Part shown: piece after piece, positions 46,961 through 57,565 of the stretch
Layout: each line of letters begins with the position of its first letter
Numbering within the stretch: position 1 is the stretch's first letter
Origin: Zanthoxylum bungeanum
Taxonomy: Eukaryota; Streptophyta; Magnoliopsida; Sapindales; Rutaceae
Reading direction: 5' to 3'
Length of the DNA stretch: 64,000 nt
NCBI GenBank assembly: GCA_019454045.1
Contig: SKCR01010145.1
Span: 1-64,000 of the forward strand
Made by a program: the position numbers and the translations under genes
The notes under the pieces: model-generated
The model's database searches: none
What the model was told of the DNA's origin: nothing
Seen by the model: the letters and a program-made list of their open reading frames with translations, nothing else

Positions 46961-49600
46961 ATATATTCCCCACTGGGCGAACGACCAAGGGCTTGCTAAT
47001 GTTGTCAACTGCTCGGGAGGCTGATGAGGTACGTTGGCATTCTTATGACATCCATCATATGATCGCACCACCTTGACCTCATCTTGATGCATCGTCGGCC
47101 AAAATAACCCATGTTTTAGCGCCTTATGAGCGATTTACTGACCTCTTGCGTGGCTCTTGCAGGTTCTTCGTGAATCTCCATGAGCACTTACTCCGCCTCT
47201 TCGGCATCCATACATCTCAAATAAGGTGTCATATACCCTATCTGGTACAACACTCCATGTATCAAGCAAAACTTAGCGATTCTATACTTCAGCTTCATCG
47301 CCTCCTTCTTTTCTTCGGGTACCTCCCCCGATTCCAAGAACTTTTTAATTGGGTCCATCCATGATGGCCCTCTCTCAGCGTTCACCTCCATCACATTCAG
47401 CATCCCAATATTTTTTTATTACAAACATCCCAAAGGAATGGTCCGAAGAGTCTTCGACTTGATGAAAGAAGCAAGATGAGCCAATAGGTCTGTCTGCTGG
47501 TTGTTTTCTCGCCCGACCTACTCGAACACCACATTTATCATCCCTCCAAATATCTTCTTCACCTCAACCGGATAGGCAATCATGCTCGGCTCACTGGCTT
47601 GAAACTCGACATTTAGCTGTTGGACAATGAATTGGGAGTCACTTCTCACCACCACATCTCGGACCCTGACCGATATACACAGTCTCAACCCTGCCAGAAT
47701 GGCCTCATACTCAACTTCATTATTCGTTGCTTTGAAAGTAAATCTCAAGGCATAACTCAGTTCCTCACCCTCACCGCTCCTCACCCTTACTGCTTCGAAG
47801 GATTATCCCGGCCCCACAACCATATGTGATAATCGACTCATCAACAAACAGTTCCCATTTTGCTTCTTCCACTGCCATGACTCGAGGTCCGATAAACTCC
47901 GCCACAAAATCTGCTAAGGCCTGCCCCTTGATCGACACTCTCGGCAGGTAAGATATGTCGTACTCGCTGAGCTCTACTGGCCATTTTACCAACCGACCTG
48001 AAACCTCCGGTTTATGCAGTATCTATCTCAGCAGATGGTCGGTATAGACCCCAATAGGATGGGCTTGGAAATAAGGGCGTAGCTTTATTGCCGCAGTGGC
48101 CAAAGATAAAACCATCAGCTCATGAGCCGGATATTGGGTTTCCGCATCCAAAAGGGCTTTGCTAGTATAATACACTGGCCTTTGGAGCTTGCCTAATTCA
48201 TGCACTAACACCGAACTCACAACATATTCAGAAACATCTAAGTAAACGAACAAAGTTTCACCTAAGATCGATTTTGCTAATAATGAAGGTTGTTCTAGAT
48301 ACTCCTTCAGTTTTCGAAATGCATCCTCACACTCGACTGTCCAACTGACCTCCTTCTTGGCCTTCTTGATCAGCTTGAAGAAAATGTGACATTTATCGAT
48401 AGCCTTGGAAATGAACCGGTTCAATGTTTCCACCCGACCTGTCAGGTTTTGCACCTATTTGACCGTCCTCGGGGGTTTTAAATCTAGAACTGCTCTGATC
48501 TTCTATGGGTTTGCCTCGATGCCCCGGGCACTGACCATATAACCCAAAAAATTTCTCGAATATACCCCAAAGGCGCACTTGTCCGGATTTAACCTCATGT
48601 TATGCTTCCTTAATAATTCAAACGTCCCCCTGAGGTCGGCCAGATGATCTTTGGGTTCCTTTGATATTGTGATCATGTCATCGACATAGACTTTAATTGT
48701 CTTGCCGATGAGGGGTTTAAAAACCTTTATTCACTAGTCACTGATAAGTAGCCTCATCATTCTTCAGCCCAAAAGGCATCATGCTGTAGCAGTACAACCC
48801 TTGGTCGGTGATAAAAGCTGTTTTTTCTTCATCCTCGGGATGCATCTTGACCTGATTATAACCCGAGAAGGCATTTATGAAACTGAGTAGTCCATGACAC
48901 GCTGTGGAGTCTACTAACTGATCAACCTTAGGAAATGTGAAACTATCATTTGGGCAAGTTTTATTCAGATCAGAGAAGTCCACACACATCTTCTATTTTT
49001 CATTGGCCTTTTTCATCAAGACCACATTGGATACCCATTCCGAGTACTTGACTTCCCTGATAAACCCGACCTTTAGCAATTTCTCAACTTTTGTTTGGAT
49101 TTCCCCATACCGTTCATGATTGAAGATTTTCTTCTTCTTCTTCACCATCTTATGGGCTCGGTCAATTGCTAAGCGGTGACTGATGAACCTAGGGTCGATC
49201 CATGGCATATCTATGTGCCCCCATATGAAAACATATGCGTACTCCTTCAAAAAGCTCATCAATTTTTTATTCAGACCTGTCTATAGTCCTGCCCCGACCT
49301 TAATTGTTTTTCCGGGTTGAAGAGCTCTACTAGCTTTAGCTCCTCACCCGCTCCTAACTCAGTAGACTCCTCGGGTCGGGGATCAGCCGACTCGACCTCC
49401 ATTGTATCTTATTCCCTCTATTTTTTCTTTATGCCCACCTCTTCAACACAAAGTGTTTCCTTAGAAACAGTGGCAAAACAACTCATTGCCGCCTGCTGGC
49501 TTTCGCACACCATCCCAACCCCTCCCGAGTTGGGAATTTCAGCTTCAAATAGTGACATGACATGGTCGCCCTGAAATTCATCATGAAAGGCATTCATGCG
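46961..49600 (-). pseudogene. Tat-lineage pol remnant (RT, RNase H, archaeal-type RNase H, integrase start)
   Basis: Reverse transcriptase: MCVDFSDLNKTCPNDSF, then LSFINAFSGYNQV, where Asn replaces the first catalytic Asp, then MMPFGLKNDEATYQ followed by a stop. RNase H lies at about 48023-48454 (VYYTSKALLDAETQYP). The archaeal-type RNase H lies at about 47500-47990 (WELFVDESIITYGCGAGI, NNEVEYEAILAGL, VVRSDSQFIVQQL). Linker and integrase zinc-binding parts follow at 47090-47403. The core stops at SPWSFAQWGI where the Copia LTR enters. At least five stops or frame changes. Confidence 0.85.
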
Positions 49601-49613
49601 ATCATCTGGTAAC

Positions 49614-50222
49614 TAGGGGTGGGTATTATCGGATTTGGATCGGATCAGACCGAATTCAAATCCGATCTGATTCAATAAGATTTGATTTGTTTGGTTCGAT
49701 CGGATTTTGAGTCCTTATCAGATCAGATCAGATTTGATCCGATAACTATCGAATCGAATCGAATTTATTCGATCTGATTTGATATCTTAACGAATCAGAT
49801 AAATTCGATTTCATAACAGATCTGAATCCAATAGAGCATCCGATTTGATAATGAATCCGATAATGGATTCGATTTGATAACGGATCCGATTCGATAACGA
49901 ATTCGATTTGAAAAATTGATTTGAATTTTAAGTTATATGATCCAATTCGATAAAATTGTTATGAATTTACAAATTTTTGGGTTAATTTTTCGAATCGGAT
50001 TCTCTATCGGATTCGGATCTGTTATGAAATCGGATTCGGATTTATTATCAAATCGGATAAAATCCGATTCGATCCGATATTTATCAAATTTATCTGATTC
50101 GATCCGAAATTCGACAAACGAACCAAACATGATTTGATCGGATTCGAGAGCCAAATCTGATCTGATTCGATTCGATATTATCGGATTGAACCTGATCGGA
50201 TCTGACCCGATGCCCAGTCCTA
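49614..50222. mobile_element. hAT MITE between Tat protease and reverse transcriptase
   Basis: 609 bp with a perfect 8-bp duplication, ctggtaac (49606-49613 and 50223-50230). Ends: TAGGGGTGGGTA at the left and, inverted at the right, TAGGACTGGGCA. The interior is almost entirely short CGGATC/GATTCGAT-type motifs on both strands, so it can fold extensively. No protein is encoded, although a spurious 124-codon frame results from the repeats. Confidence 0.88.
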
Positions 50223-50230
50223 CTGGTAAC

Positions 50231-50520
50231 TGCTCAAACAATCCACCATCGTGAAGTCCATCATCATGGTTCGGGGTTTGGGGGGTCATTTCGATTATCA
50301 TCGCCAACTATATATGGCATAATGGGACGACAATTGCACCCCTAAACCCGTTCACTGGCGTTGCATCCTGGGTTAGGGTGGCGTATTCCACCACAAGTTC
50401 ATCCAAGGTTTCCTTGGAGATTATATCTACATCACTCCCAGGATCCACCAGTATTTTGTCCACCTCGACCCCTCTGATAACGTCCTTAATTATCAATGCA
50501 TCATCATAGGGGTAGCTCAC
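50231..50520 (-). pseudogene. Tat-lineage aspartic protease remnant
   Basis: The translation contains ILVDPGSDVDIISKETLD. The active site is reduced to DPGSD, where the family has D(T/S)GSS. It is separated from pol by the hAT MITE. Confidence 0.65.
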
Positions 50521-50639
50521 ACTTTTGGCATCTTCCTAAACATAATGGGAATAGGTCAGGACCTTTGAATTCCCGGCCCCCTATCAGTTGTCAACACTTC
50601 CGAGCCTATTGTCCCGCAGTAATTTTTTATGGGGTCTTC

Positions 50640-50880
50640 CTACCTTCTTGACATTCCCCTCACCGGTTCAGCTCCGGTGATGACTACGGATCTCATTCTA
50701 TACGCACCCATCTTCTCATTCCCACCACCACCTTCTGACATAGCAATCTTCTTTCCCCTTGCTATCTCTTCTCTTCTACGGCTGAGACCTACCTCTATTC
50801 TTTCATCATTTTTCTTTTGTAACTCCTCCAACTTCTCCATCATGGCTTTCATGACGATTTAGGTCGATTCTCTCTCCATC
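50640..50880 (-). pseudogene. Tat-lineage gag remnant
   Basis: A lysine- and glutamate-rich fragment (MKAMMEKLEELQKKNDER) that looks like the coiled-coil start of gag. The main gag domain is missing between it and the protease. The solo LTR lies just upstream. Confidence 0.45.
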
Positions 50881-50946
50881 AGTCCTTCTTCCCTCTCATT
50901 TCGCATAGTTTTTTCCATCCTCTCCATCCACTCCTTTGTTGAACCC

Positions 50947-52624
50947 TGATAAGTGCATGAAAATACACTTTGAAACAGCACTTATTCGGGTTTATTGTTA
51001 AGCATTTAGTAATATATTTTATAATTTATTATATGATTTTTGTTATTTTATTAATTTAGAAAATGTTTATCATTTATGTTAGTTTAGTAACTTTTGTTAC
51101 TCATTATTATTTGTAGGAAAAGAATTATAAAAGAAGAGACAAAGGGCGGCAAATTATGGGCATGAAAGAAGTAAAGGGTTGCTGCCAAATCAACAAAAAC
51201 AAAGACAAAGGCTTACCACGTGAATAGTTGGTGAGAAACCATGTTACAATTGAAGAGTAATTGCTGCCAAATCAACAAAAACATATGGGCAAGAAGACAA
51301 ATAAACAACAAGAGAGAGAAAAAAAAAGAATAAAAAATGAAGAGAATAACAATTATTGAAAAAGAGGCCACGTGAAGAAAGGAAATAAAATGGAAATGAG
51401 AAGCTTTACATAAAGAGGGGGGCTTGAATACCAAAAGGGGGTGGCCAAAAAGGGGAGCTGCTCTAAGCAGCCTTGCTGCCGAGTAGGAGAAGAAGCTGCC
51501 AGTGAGTTGTTGCTGAGAAGAGGATCAGCCCTTGTGAGTGGAACAAAGAGAGGAACTCAGGGTTTCCAAGTGCCGAGAGCTGCCAAGGAGTTTGCCGAGA
51601 AAGAAGCTGAGCTTGGAGAAGTGCCTTGCCGAGAGAAGCAGGCTCACTGCCCAGAAAGAAGAGCAGCTCACTGCTGAACCAGAGAAAACCCTAAGCTCCA
51701 TTGCCGAGAGGAAGAAGGAGAAAGCTTGCTGCCTTGTGTCTGCCAAGACCAGGAAGCTTGAGGGCTGCCGAGACCTGAAGCTGTGTCTGCCGAGAAGAAG
51801 AAACAGCCCCTGTGCAGATCGTGGGAAGCAGTGCGCATGCGCAGGAAGCCGAACAGTCATAGCAAATTATTTTCATGCAAAAGCCGAAATCAGTCCCGGA
51901 ACCAGAAATGATGATCCAATCCATCTCGGCTATTTCGTCATTCGTCATGCGGAACTAATCTTCAAGCGAAGCTAAGGGCGAACTCTTGTACCCTATATTT
52001 ATATTTCGTTATTTAATTTGTGGATGCTTTAATCGTTTAATATAATTATTATCATATAATTCTCGTTAATTCATTGAGTATTTTGTTTTGAAAACTATAT
52101 TTTATTAATTGACATATAGATTCAGTCACGCTTTTTCTATGTGCTGTTGGTGGAATTGGTAGAGATTGATTAAGGTTGTTTTGCGAGTTCATCATCTGCT
52201 GCAGTATTGCCCGAGGGTATATTGTCGTCGTTGGATAGGTTGTAACGATAACCTGGCGAGCTTGAACGTAGAGAAAATAGGATAATAATTACCTTAGCAC
52301 TTTAAATTGAATAGAATTGATTATCTTCCGATTGTGGGTTTGGGACGTGAAATCCTCAATTGTGTAATAAAACGAATTAATAACGGAATAGAAGTAATAG
52401 GTATAAGAGGGAACCCTGATGCTTTGCTATTTTTCTCCATTGACAAAATCATCTTAATATTTCGTATTATTTAATTTACATCGCAACTTCATTTGTAATC
52501 TTTTCTTTAATTTAGTTACCGTTTACGTTTTTGTTTGAGTAGATTAGTCCCTGTAACCATCTCTCTGAGGAATCGACACCCCAGCTATACTGTGATAACC
52601 GCGAGTTATATTTGGGCGTAATCA
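50947..52624. mobile_element. Solo Athila-like LTR
   Basis: 1678 bp, TGATAAGTGC to GTAATCA, with a perfect 5-bp duplication, aaccc (50942-50946 and 52625-52629). It shares the TGATAAGTG start with the LTR at 6283 but not the interior. The overlapping frames around 51440-51975 are GC-richer and alternate between strands. They are unlikely to be genes. Confidence 0.88.
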
Positions 52625-52693
52625 AACCCTTTGAAGATATGTGGTTCCCGTCTTCTGCCTTCGGCTTAGTGTGTTTGCTGCTTTTTTTACCCT

Positions 52694-52711
52694 TTCTCAC
52701 AGACGGCGCCA
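52694..52711 (-). promoter_or_regulatory. Primer-binding site of the Tat-lineage element
   Basis: The minus strand reads TGGCGCCGTCTGTGAGAA, two bases from the LTR edge at 52714. This fixes the element's orientation and the LTR boundary. Confidence 0.75.
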
Positions 52712-52713
52712 AC

Positions 52714-53383
52714 TGTTGACGGTTGATTTTCATTCCAATGGTAGTTTTGGAAGAACACTCCTGAAACAATCTCTCATCAACTGTGAATTTGTTTGATTTT
52801 TTGGGGACCAAATACAAACTTAGCAAGAGTTAAGAAAACACACAACAAACAACGGATTTAATGTGGTTCGGCGGAATGAATTCAACCTACGTCCACGGAC
52901 ACAAAGAAAAAAAGAAGATTTTATTATGTGATCGGGTTAGACCAACCTCTCCACACATGTGCTCGGCTAATCCGACCTCTTACCAACTCCCTCTTACAAT
53001 TAGACTTATTAGCTCTCTCTTTATCTTTCTTACAAGTTATGCGTGAATGAATTTTCTCCAACCCTTACAATGAACTCACAAGCCTTTTATATATTAGGGC
53101 AAATTACACTATTACATTAATCTCACGACGTTAGCCACATAACTTCTGCCATCAATGCCAAGGCTCTCTTTTTCTTCTATCACTATGCAAACAGTAACCC
53201 TACAGTTTGACACGTCTGTCTTCTGATACATATATCTCATCAAACCATGCTACTCTTGGCCACTGCCACACGTTATCCAGTGTCAGAAGATTAACTAACA
53301 TCAGACCTTTTCAGAAAAAGTGAGTCCCTATGCTAGATTCCAATCCTCCGACCATGATCATGTGATTAATGTCGGTTGCCGGG
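52714..53383 (-). mobile_element. Tat-lineage 5' LTR, inner part
   Basis: It starts TGTTGACGG next to the primer-binding site. It is interrupted at 53383 by Ogre-2, and the outer part is 62786-62884, which ends CCCTCGACA. Together they make about 769 bp, including one copy of the Ogre-2 target pentamer. Confidence 0.75.
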
Positions 53384-54025
53384 TGTGGGACACAGAAACT
53401 GGGCGACGCCGTTCCTAGGCTCGCGGCCTAGTTTGGGAAGGATTACATAACATGGAGTCGCCACCCGGTGTGACCCGGGACAAAGATTTAAGGCCGCACT
53501 CACCCCTCGCAAGGGAAGACCTCAAACCGTTGGGTTCGGAATGGTCCCTTACTTATGTCACTTGTAATGAAAGGATTCACGTAATAATTTAACTAAGCTT
53601 AAGTAACATTTATTTCCAATAGTATCATGCTTCTAAATTCTCATATGCAAAATAAAACTTATGTGTACGCTTTTACATATATCTCATATTTAAAATTGCA
53701 TGCTTAACATATATCAAGATAGCAACGAACATACAAATTTACATATCACATTCAGGAAAACGCAAGCACACATATCGACCCTACGAGCACACATATGGGC
53801 ACTTTTCTAAGCGGTACGTGGAATTGTAGCCCAAGTACAGACCGCACTACCGTCCATTCGGAATCGGCTACGGAATTTACGTCTGGGTTTCCATCCGATA
53901 TACCGCAAGAAATAATACTCAAATGTTATCATGACATAAGCATACGAATTGTGACACATTTGCATAAGGAAGATCAACCAATAGGCAATTATGCATGAAT
54001 ATAATAAGACAGACTCAGTTCAGTG

Positions 54026-54358
54026 TGTGCACGTTCGTGTAGCGTTCGTAAACGCGTTCGAACGGAAATGAAACAGAATGCTCACGTTCGAGTAGCGTTC
54101 GTAAACGCGTTCGAACGGAAATGAAACAGAATGCTCACGTTCGAGTAGCGTTCGTAAACGCGTTCGAACGGAAATGAGACAGAATGCTCACGTTCGAGTA
54201 GCGTTCGTAAACGCGTTCGAACGGAAATGAGACAGAAAGCTCACGTTCGTATGGCGTTTGTTAACGCGTTCGAACGGATACGAGACCTGACACATAATAA
54301 GGCAAAAACACATGCGCGTTCGAGTTGTGTTCGTGAACGCGTTCGAACGGACACGGAC
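54026..54358. repeat. 53-bp tandem repeat with TTCGAACG palindrome in Ogre-2 3' LTR
   Basis: Units start AATGCTCACGTTCG at 54077 and 54130, so the period is 53 bp. About four good copies are followed by two diverged ones. Each has AACGCGTTCGAACGG. The equivalent array in the other LTR is at about 60630-60965, with small indels. Confidence 0.85.
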
Positions 54359-54591
54359 CTGATGCATGAAATAGGATGCAATACATAAACAGAAAATAAA
54401 AGGGCGCGGCGAAGCACTGCCGTAAAGGTGACCTTTTGGGGCTCTTTATCTCCTAAATGAAGGGCCTTTGGACTAACTCACTAAGCCCATGCGCTTGGTT
54501 GAATCATGCATAACTAACGATATACATAATTTAAATGACGAGGAATAAATAAATGAAAGCAACACAAAACAAGAGAATGTGCCGTTTACTC

Positions 54592-54686
54592 AAGCGGTAC
54601 GTGGAGTTGTGGCCCGAGTACAGATCATATTACCGTCCATTCGGAATCGGCTATGAAATTTATGTCCGGGTTTCCATCCGATATAC
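54592..54686. repeat. Second copy of the conserved LTR module in Ogre-2
   Basis: It repeats 53809-53904 at about 85% identity by eye and matches the Ogre-1 module equally well. The two copies in one LTR are about 780 bp apart. Confidence 0.75.
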
Positions 54687-55974
54687 GCGAGAGTTGACAC
54701 ATCTCTCATTCATCCAATACCCACAACATATTACATCTCATAATTCATGCATATTTATCTACTCAAAGACCACAACATGCATTCATAGACGACTCTCATG
54801 CGAATAGAATTCAATAAAAAATGAATATAAACTAATGAAAATGTACCCTCAGGTCTAACCTTTTAAATCACCTCTCGGATGTACGGTACACGATCGTCGG
54901 AAGGGTGGATGCTCCGCAACTCTCCCGGTTCACTGGTTCACTGTTCTCGTTCGTTGGCTTTACTGTTTTGCTTGCGGCTCGGACTCCGTTCTGCTCCTAT
55001 TTCCTCTTTATCTTTTGCTTACTGTTTTTGGTGTCTTCTTCCTGTAGTTTTTTATGTGTGTTGTGTATGAGTTAGAGACTAGCTAGCTAGGGTTGAGAAG
55101 GTTGGTGAATGGTTCTTTTTATAGGCAAAGGGTTAGGTTTGACAAGGAAAGGAATTTGATTTGGTTTGGTTAAGGGAAGTCAAGAGATTTGATTTGGTTT
55201 GGTTAAGGGAAGTCAAAGATTGAGGGGGGACAAATCTTGGCTAGATAGGGAAGGTTGGATATTTGATTGGCTTGGATTAGGAATACAATATTTTAAGTTT
55301 GGGAATAATCTTATTAGATTGGGAATATAATTGGTTGATTGATTTTAATTAGGCATGATTATATTTTGATTTAGTGTGTGATTTGTTTAATTTAGGCATG
55401 ATTTTAGTTTAAGTTGGTAATTGTTTATTTTATGTTTGGTATATGTTTTATTTAATCATTTAATTAATTTAATTATTATATTATTTAGTTAATGTTTTAA
55501 TTAATATTTATTTATTTAAATTGGGATGTGTTTTATGGGCTTTGGGGGGCTAATTGGGCTGGATGTGAGGCTAGCAGCAAAACCAGAATTACCGACCACC
55601 GTTCGAACGCTTACTCGAACGCGGCACGAACGCCCGCAATCCGTTTGACGTTCGAACGTAAACACGAACGTAGCACGAACGAAAACAGTGAACCTTGTTT
55701 ATTCTGAATTTCCCCTTCCGATGTCCGTTTCCCGTGACCTCCGTGACTTAAAAGGTAGTGTCTCCAAAATGAGACTCATCATAGGGACTCATGTGTAAAA
55801 ATGCAGTGCCTACAGTCGCCCCCACTTTGATGGGACTTGTGTAATGTGCAACAGTGACAATCCTATCAAAGTTATGCAATGCATTTCTACTTACCGGCTC
55901 GCCAGCTGCCACTTGACTTACCATGTGTTGAGTTGCTTTGATTTGGTGGTGAGGTGCTGCGACCCTTGGTTCAT

Positions 55975-57040
55975 TCCCGAACCGTGCTTCCATTCTTGGA
56001 GTGCCATTCTCGGCCGGTTCCTTCCTGAACTGTATTGAGATGAGGCTTTATTCCTCCCGAGCTTTATTCCGAACTGTTAAGATGAGGCTTTATTCCTCCG
56101 AGCTTTATTCCCGAACTGCTGACTGTGTAGAGATAGGGCTTTATTCCATGATTGTTTGGATTGTGGGCTTTATTCCCGAACTGTATTGAGATGAGGCTAT
56201 ATTCCCCTGTACTTTGTTCCCGAACTGTTGCGATGAGGCTTTATTCCTCCCGAGCTTTATTCTCGAACTGTTGAGATGAGGCTTTATTCCTCCCGAGCTT
56301 TATTCCCGAACTGTTGAGATGAGGCTCTATTCCTCCCGAGCTTTATTCCCGAACTATACCGACATGAGGCTTTCTTCCCCTTGAGCTTTGTTCTCAAACT
56401 ATACTGATATAAGGCTTTTATTCCCTTGGGCTTTGTTCCCGAACTGTGTTGATATGAGGCTTTATTCCACTGGGCTTTGTTCCCGAACTGTACTGATATG
56501 AGGCTTTATTCCTCTGGGCTTCGTTCCCGAACTGTACTGACATGAGGCTTTCTTCCCCTTGAGCTTTGTTCTCAAACTTATACTGATATAAGGCTTTTAT
56601 TCCCTTGGGCTTTGTTCCCGAACTGTGTTGATATGAGGCTTTATTCCCCTGGGCTTTGTTCCCGAACTGTACTGATATGAGGCTTTATTCCCCTGGGCTT
56701 TGTTCCCGAACTGTACTGACATGAGGCTTTCTTCCCCTTGAGCTTTGTTCTCAAACTTATACTGATATGAGGCTTTCTTCCCCTGGGCTTTGTTCCCGAA
56801 CTGTGTTGATATGAGGCTTTCTTCCCCTTGAGCTTTGTTCTCAAACTTATACTGATATGAGGCTTTCTTCCCCTGGGCTTTGTTCCCTGACTGTGTTAAC
56901 TGTGGGCTTTGTCCCCGAACTGTACTGGATGTGGGCTTTCTTCCTGAATGATACTGATATGGGCTTCGCCCTCAGACTGATACTGATAGGGGCCTCGCCC
57001 CCAGACTGATACTGATATGGGCCTCGCCCTGGAATCATTA
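55975..57040. repeat. 43-45-bp tandem array in Ogre-2 3' region
   Basis: Units contain GAGGCTTTATTCC and TTCCCGAACTG. The spacing is 43 bp (56235 to 56278) in the left part and 44 bp (56635 to 56679) in a second subtype with CCCTGGGCTTTGTTCCC. It lies between gag and the polypurine tract, as the 65-bp array does in Ogre-1, but the sequence is unrelated. Frames inside it are repeat translations, not genes. Confidence 0.9.
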
Positions 57041-57565
57041 CTTGAATCTGATACTGTGCTTTTTACCGTTTCTGATTAGCTTGTTCTTTGCCGCTTTTCT
57101 TATTCTTTAAAACCTGTGAACACAAAACAAACACAAAAGGATGCAAGATGTGTTACGTGTATGCATGCATGAATGTTCCTATCCCGTCGGGTTAGGTCTT
57201 CTGCCAATTCTCTTGGTGACTGCTCAGTCTTCCTTTCCTCAGGCAAGCCACCGCTTTAATCTGTCTACGCTGATCGGCTTGGTGAACTAATTCCCTTCCA
57301 AGTCTGATGCTCTCACTGCCCCCCCTGCTTGTTTATTCGAGGATTCCCCGTGTTCTGAGTATCATATTACCAAGATTGAACACACTCATGTTGCAAGTTT
57401 GAAAGTAATAGTCTTAGGCAGATAAATGAAATGATCGCCTTTATTAATGTTGAGGAAAATTTCGAACAAAATCAATGTCTTTATTAAAAGTGCAAGATAA
57501 ACTAGGAGAAACAACAGTGTCTTCTTCTTCAGCCCATGGTTCTTCACCATTGTTATCCCTTATTC
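57041..57565 (-). other. Ogre-2 sequence between gag and tandem array
   Basis: Non-coding. The deletion that removed protease and pol must have its junction close to 57570, where similarity to Ogre-1 gag ends. Confidence 0.5.

Larger units (their letters stand above)
53384..55814 (-). mobile_element. Ogre-2 3' LTR (internally deleted)
   Basis: 2431 bp, TGTGGGACAC to GTGCCTACA. It carries the conserved module twice (53809-53904 and 54592-54686) and a 53-bp array at about 54026-54358. The TATA box on the sense strand is at 55115-55124. Compared with the 5' LTR it lacks about 357 bp between two copies of a GGCGCGGCGAAG-containing unit near 54410. Confidence 0.92.

Noticed and set aside
49933..50307. 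124-codon frame with repeated Ser-Asp-Arg-Ile
   Set aside because: It is a translation of the CGGATC repeats of a MITE and has no recognisable fold.
51440..51975. Overlapping frames of up to 145 codons on both strands in GC-richer DNA
   Set aside because: They lie inside a solo LTR with a perfect target duplication, show no domain, and overlap each other on opposite strands.
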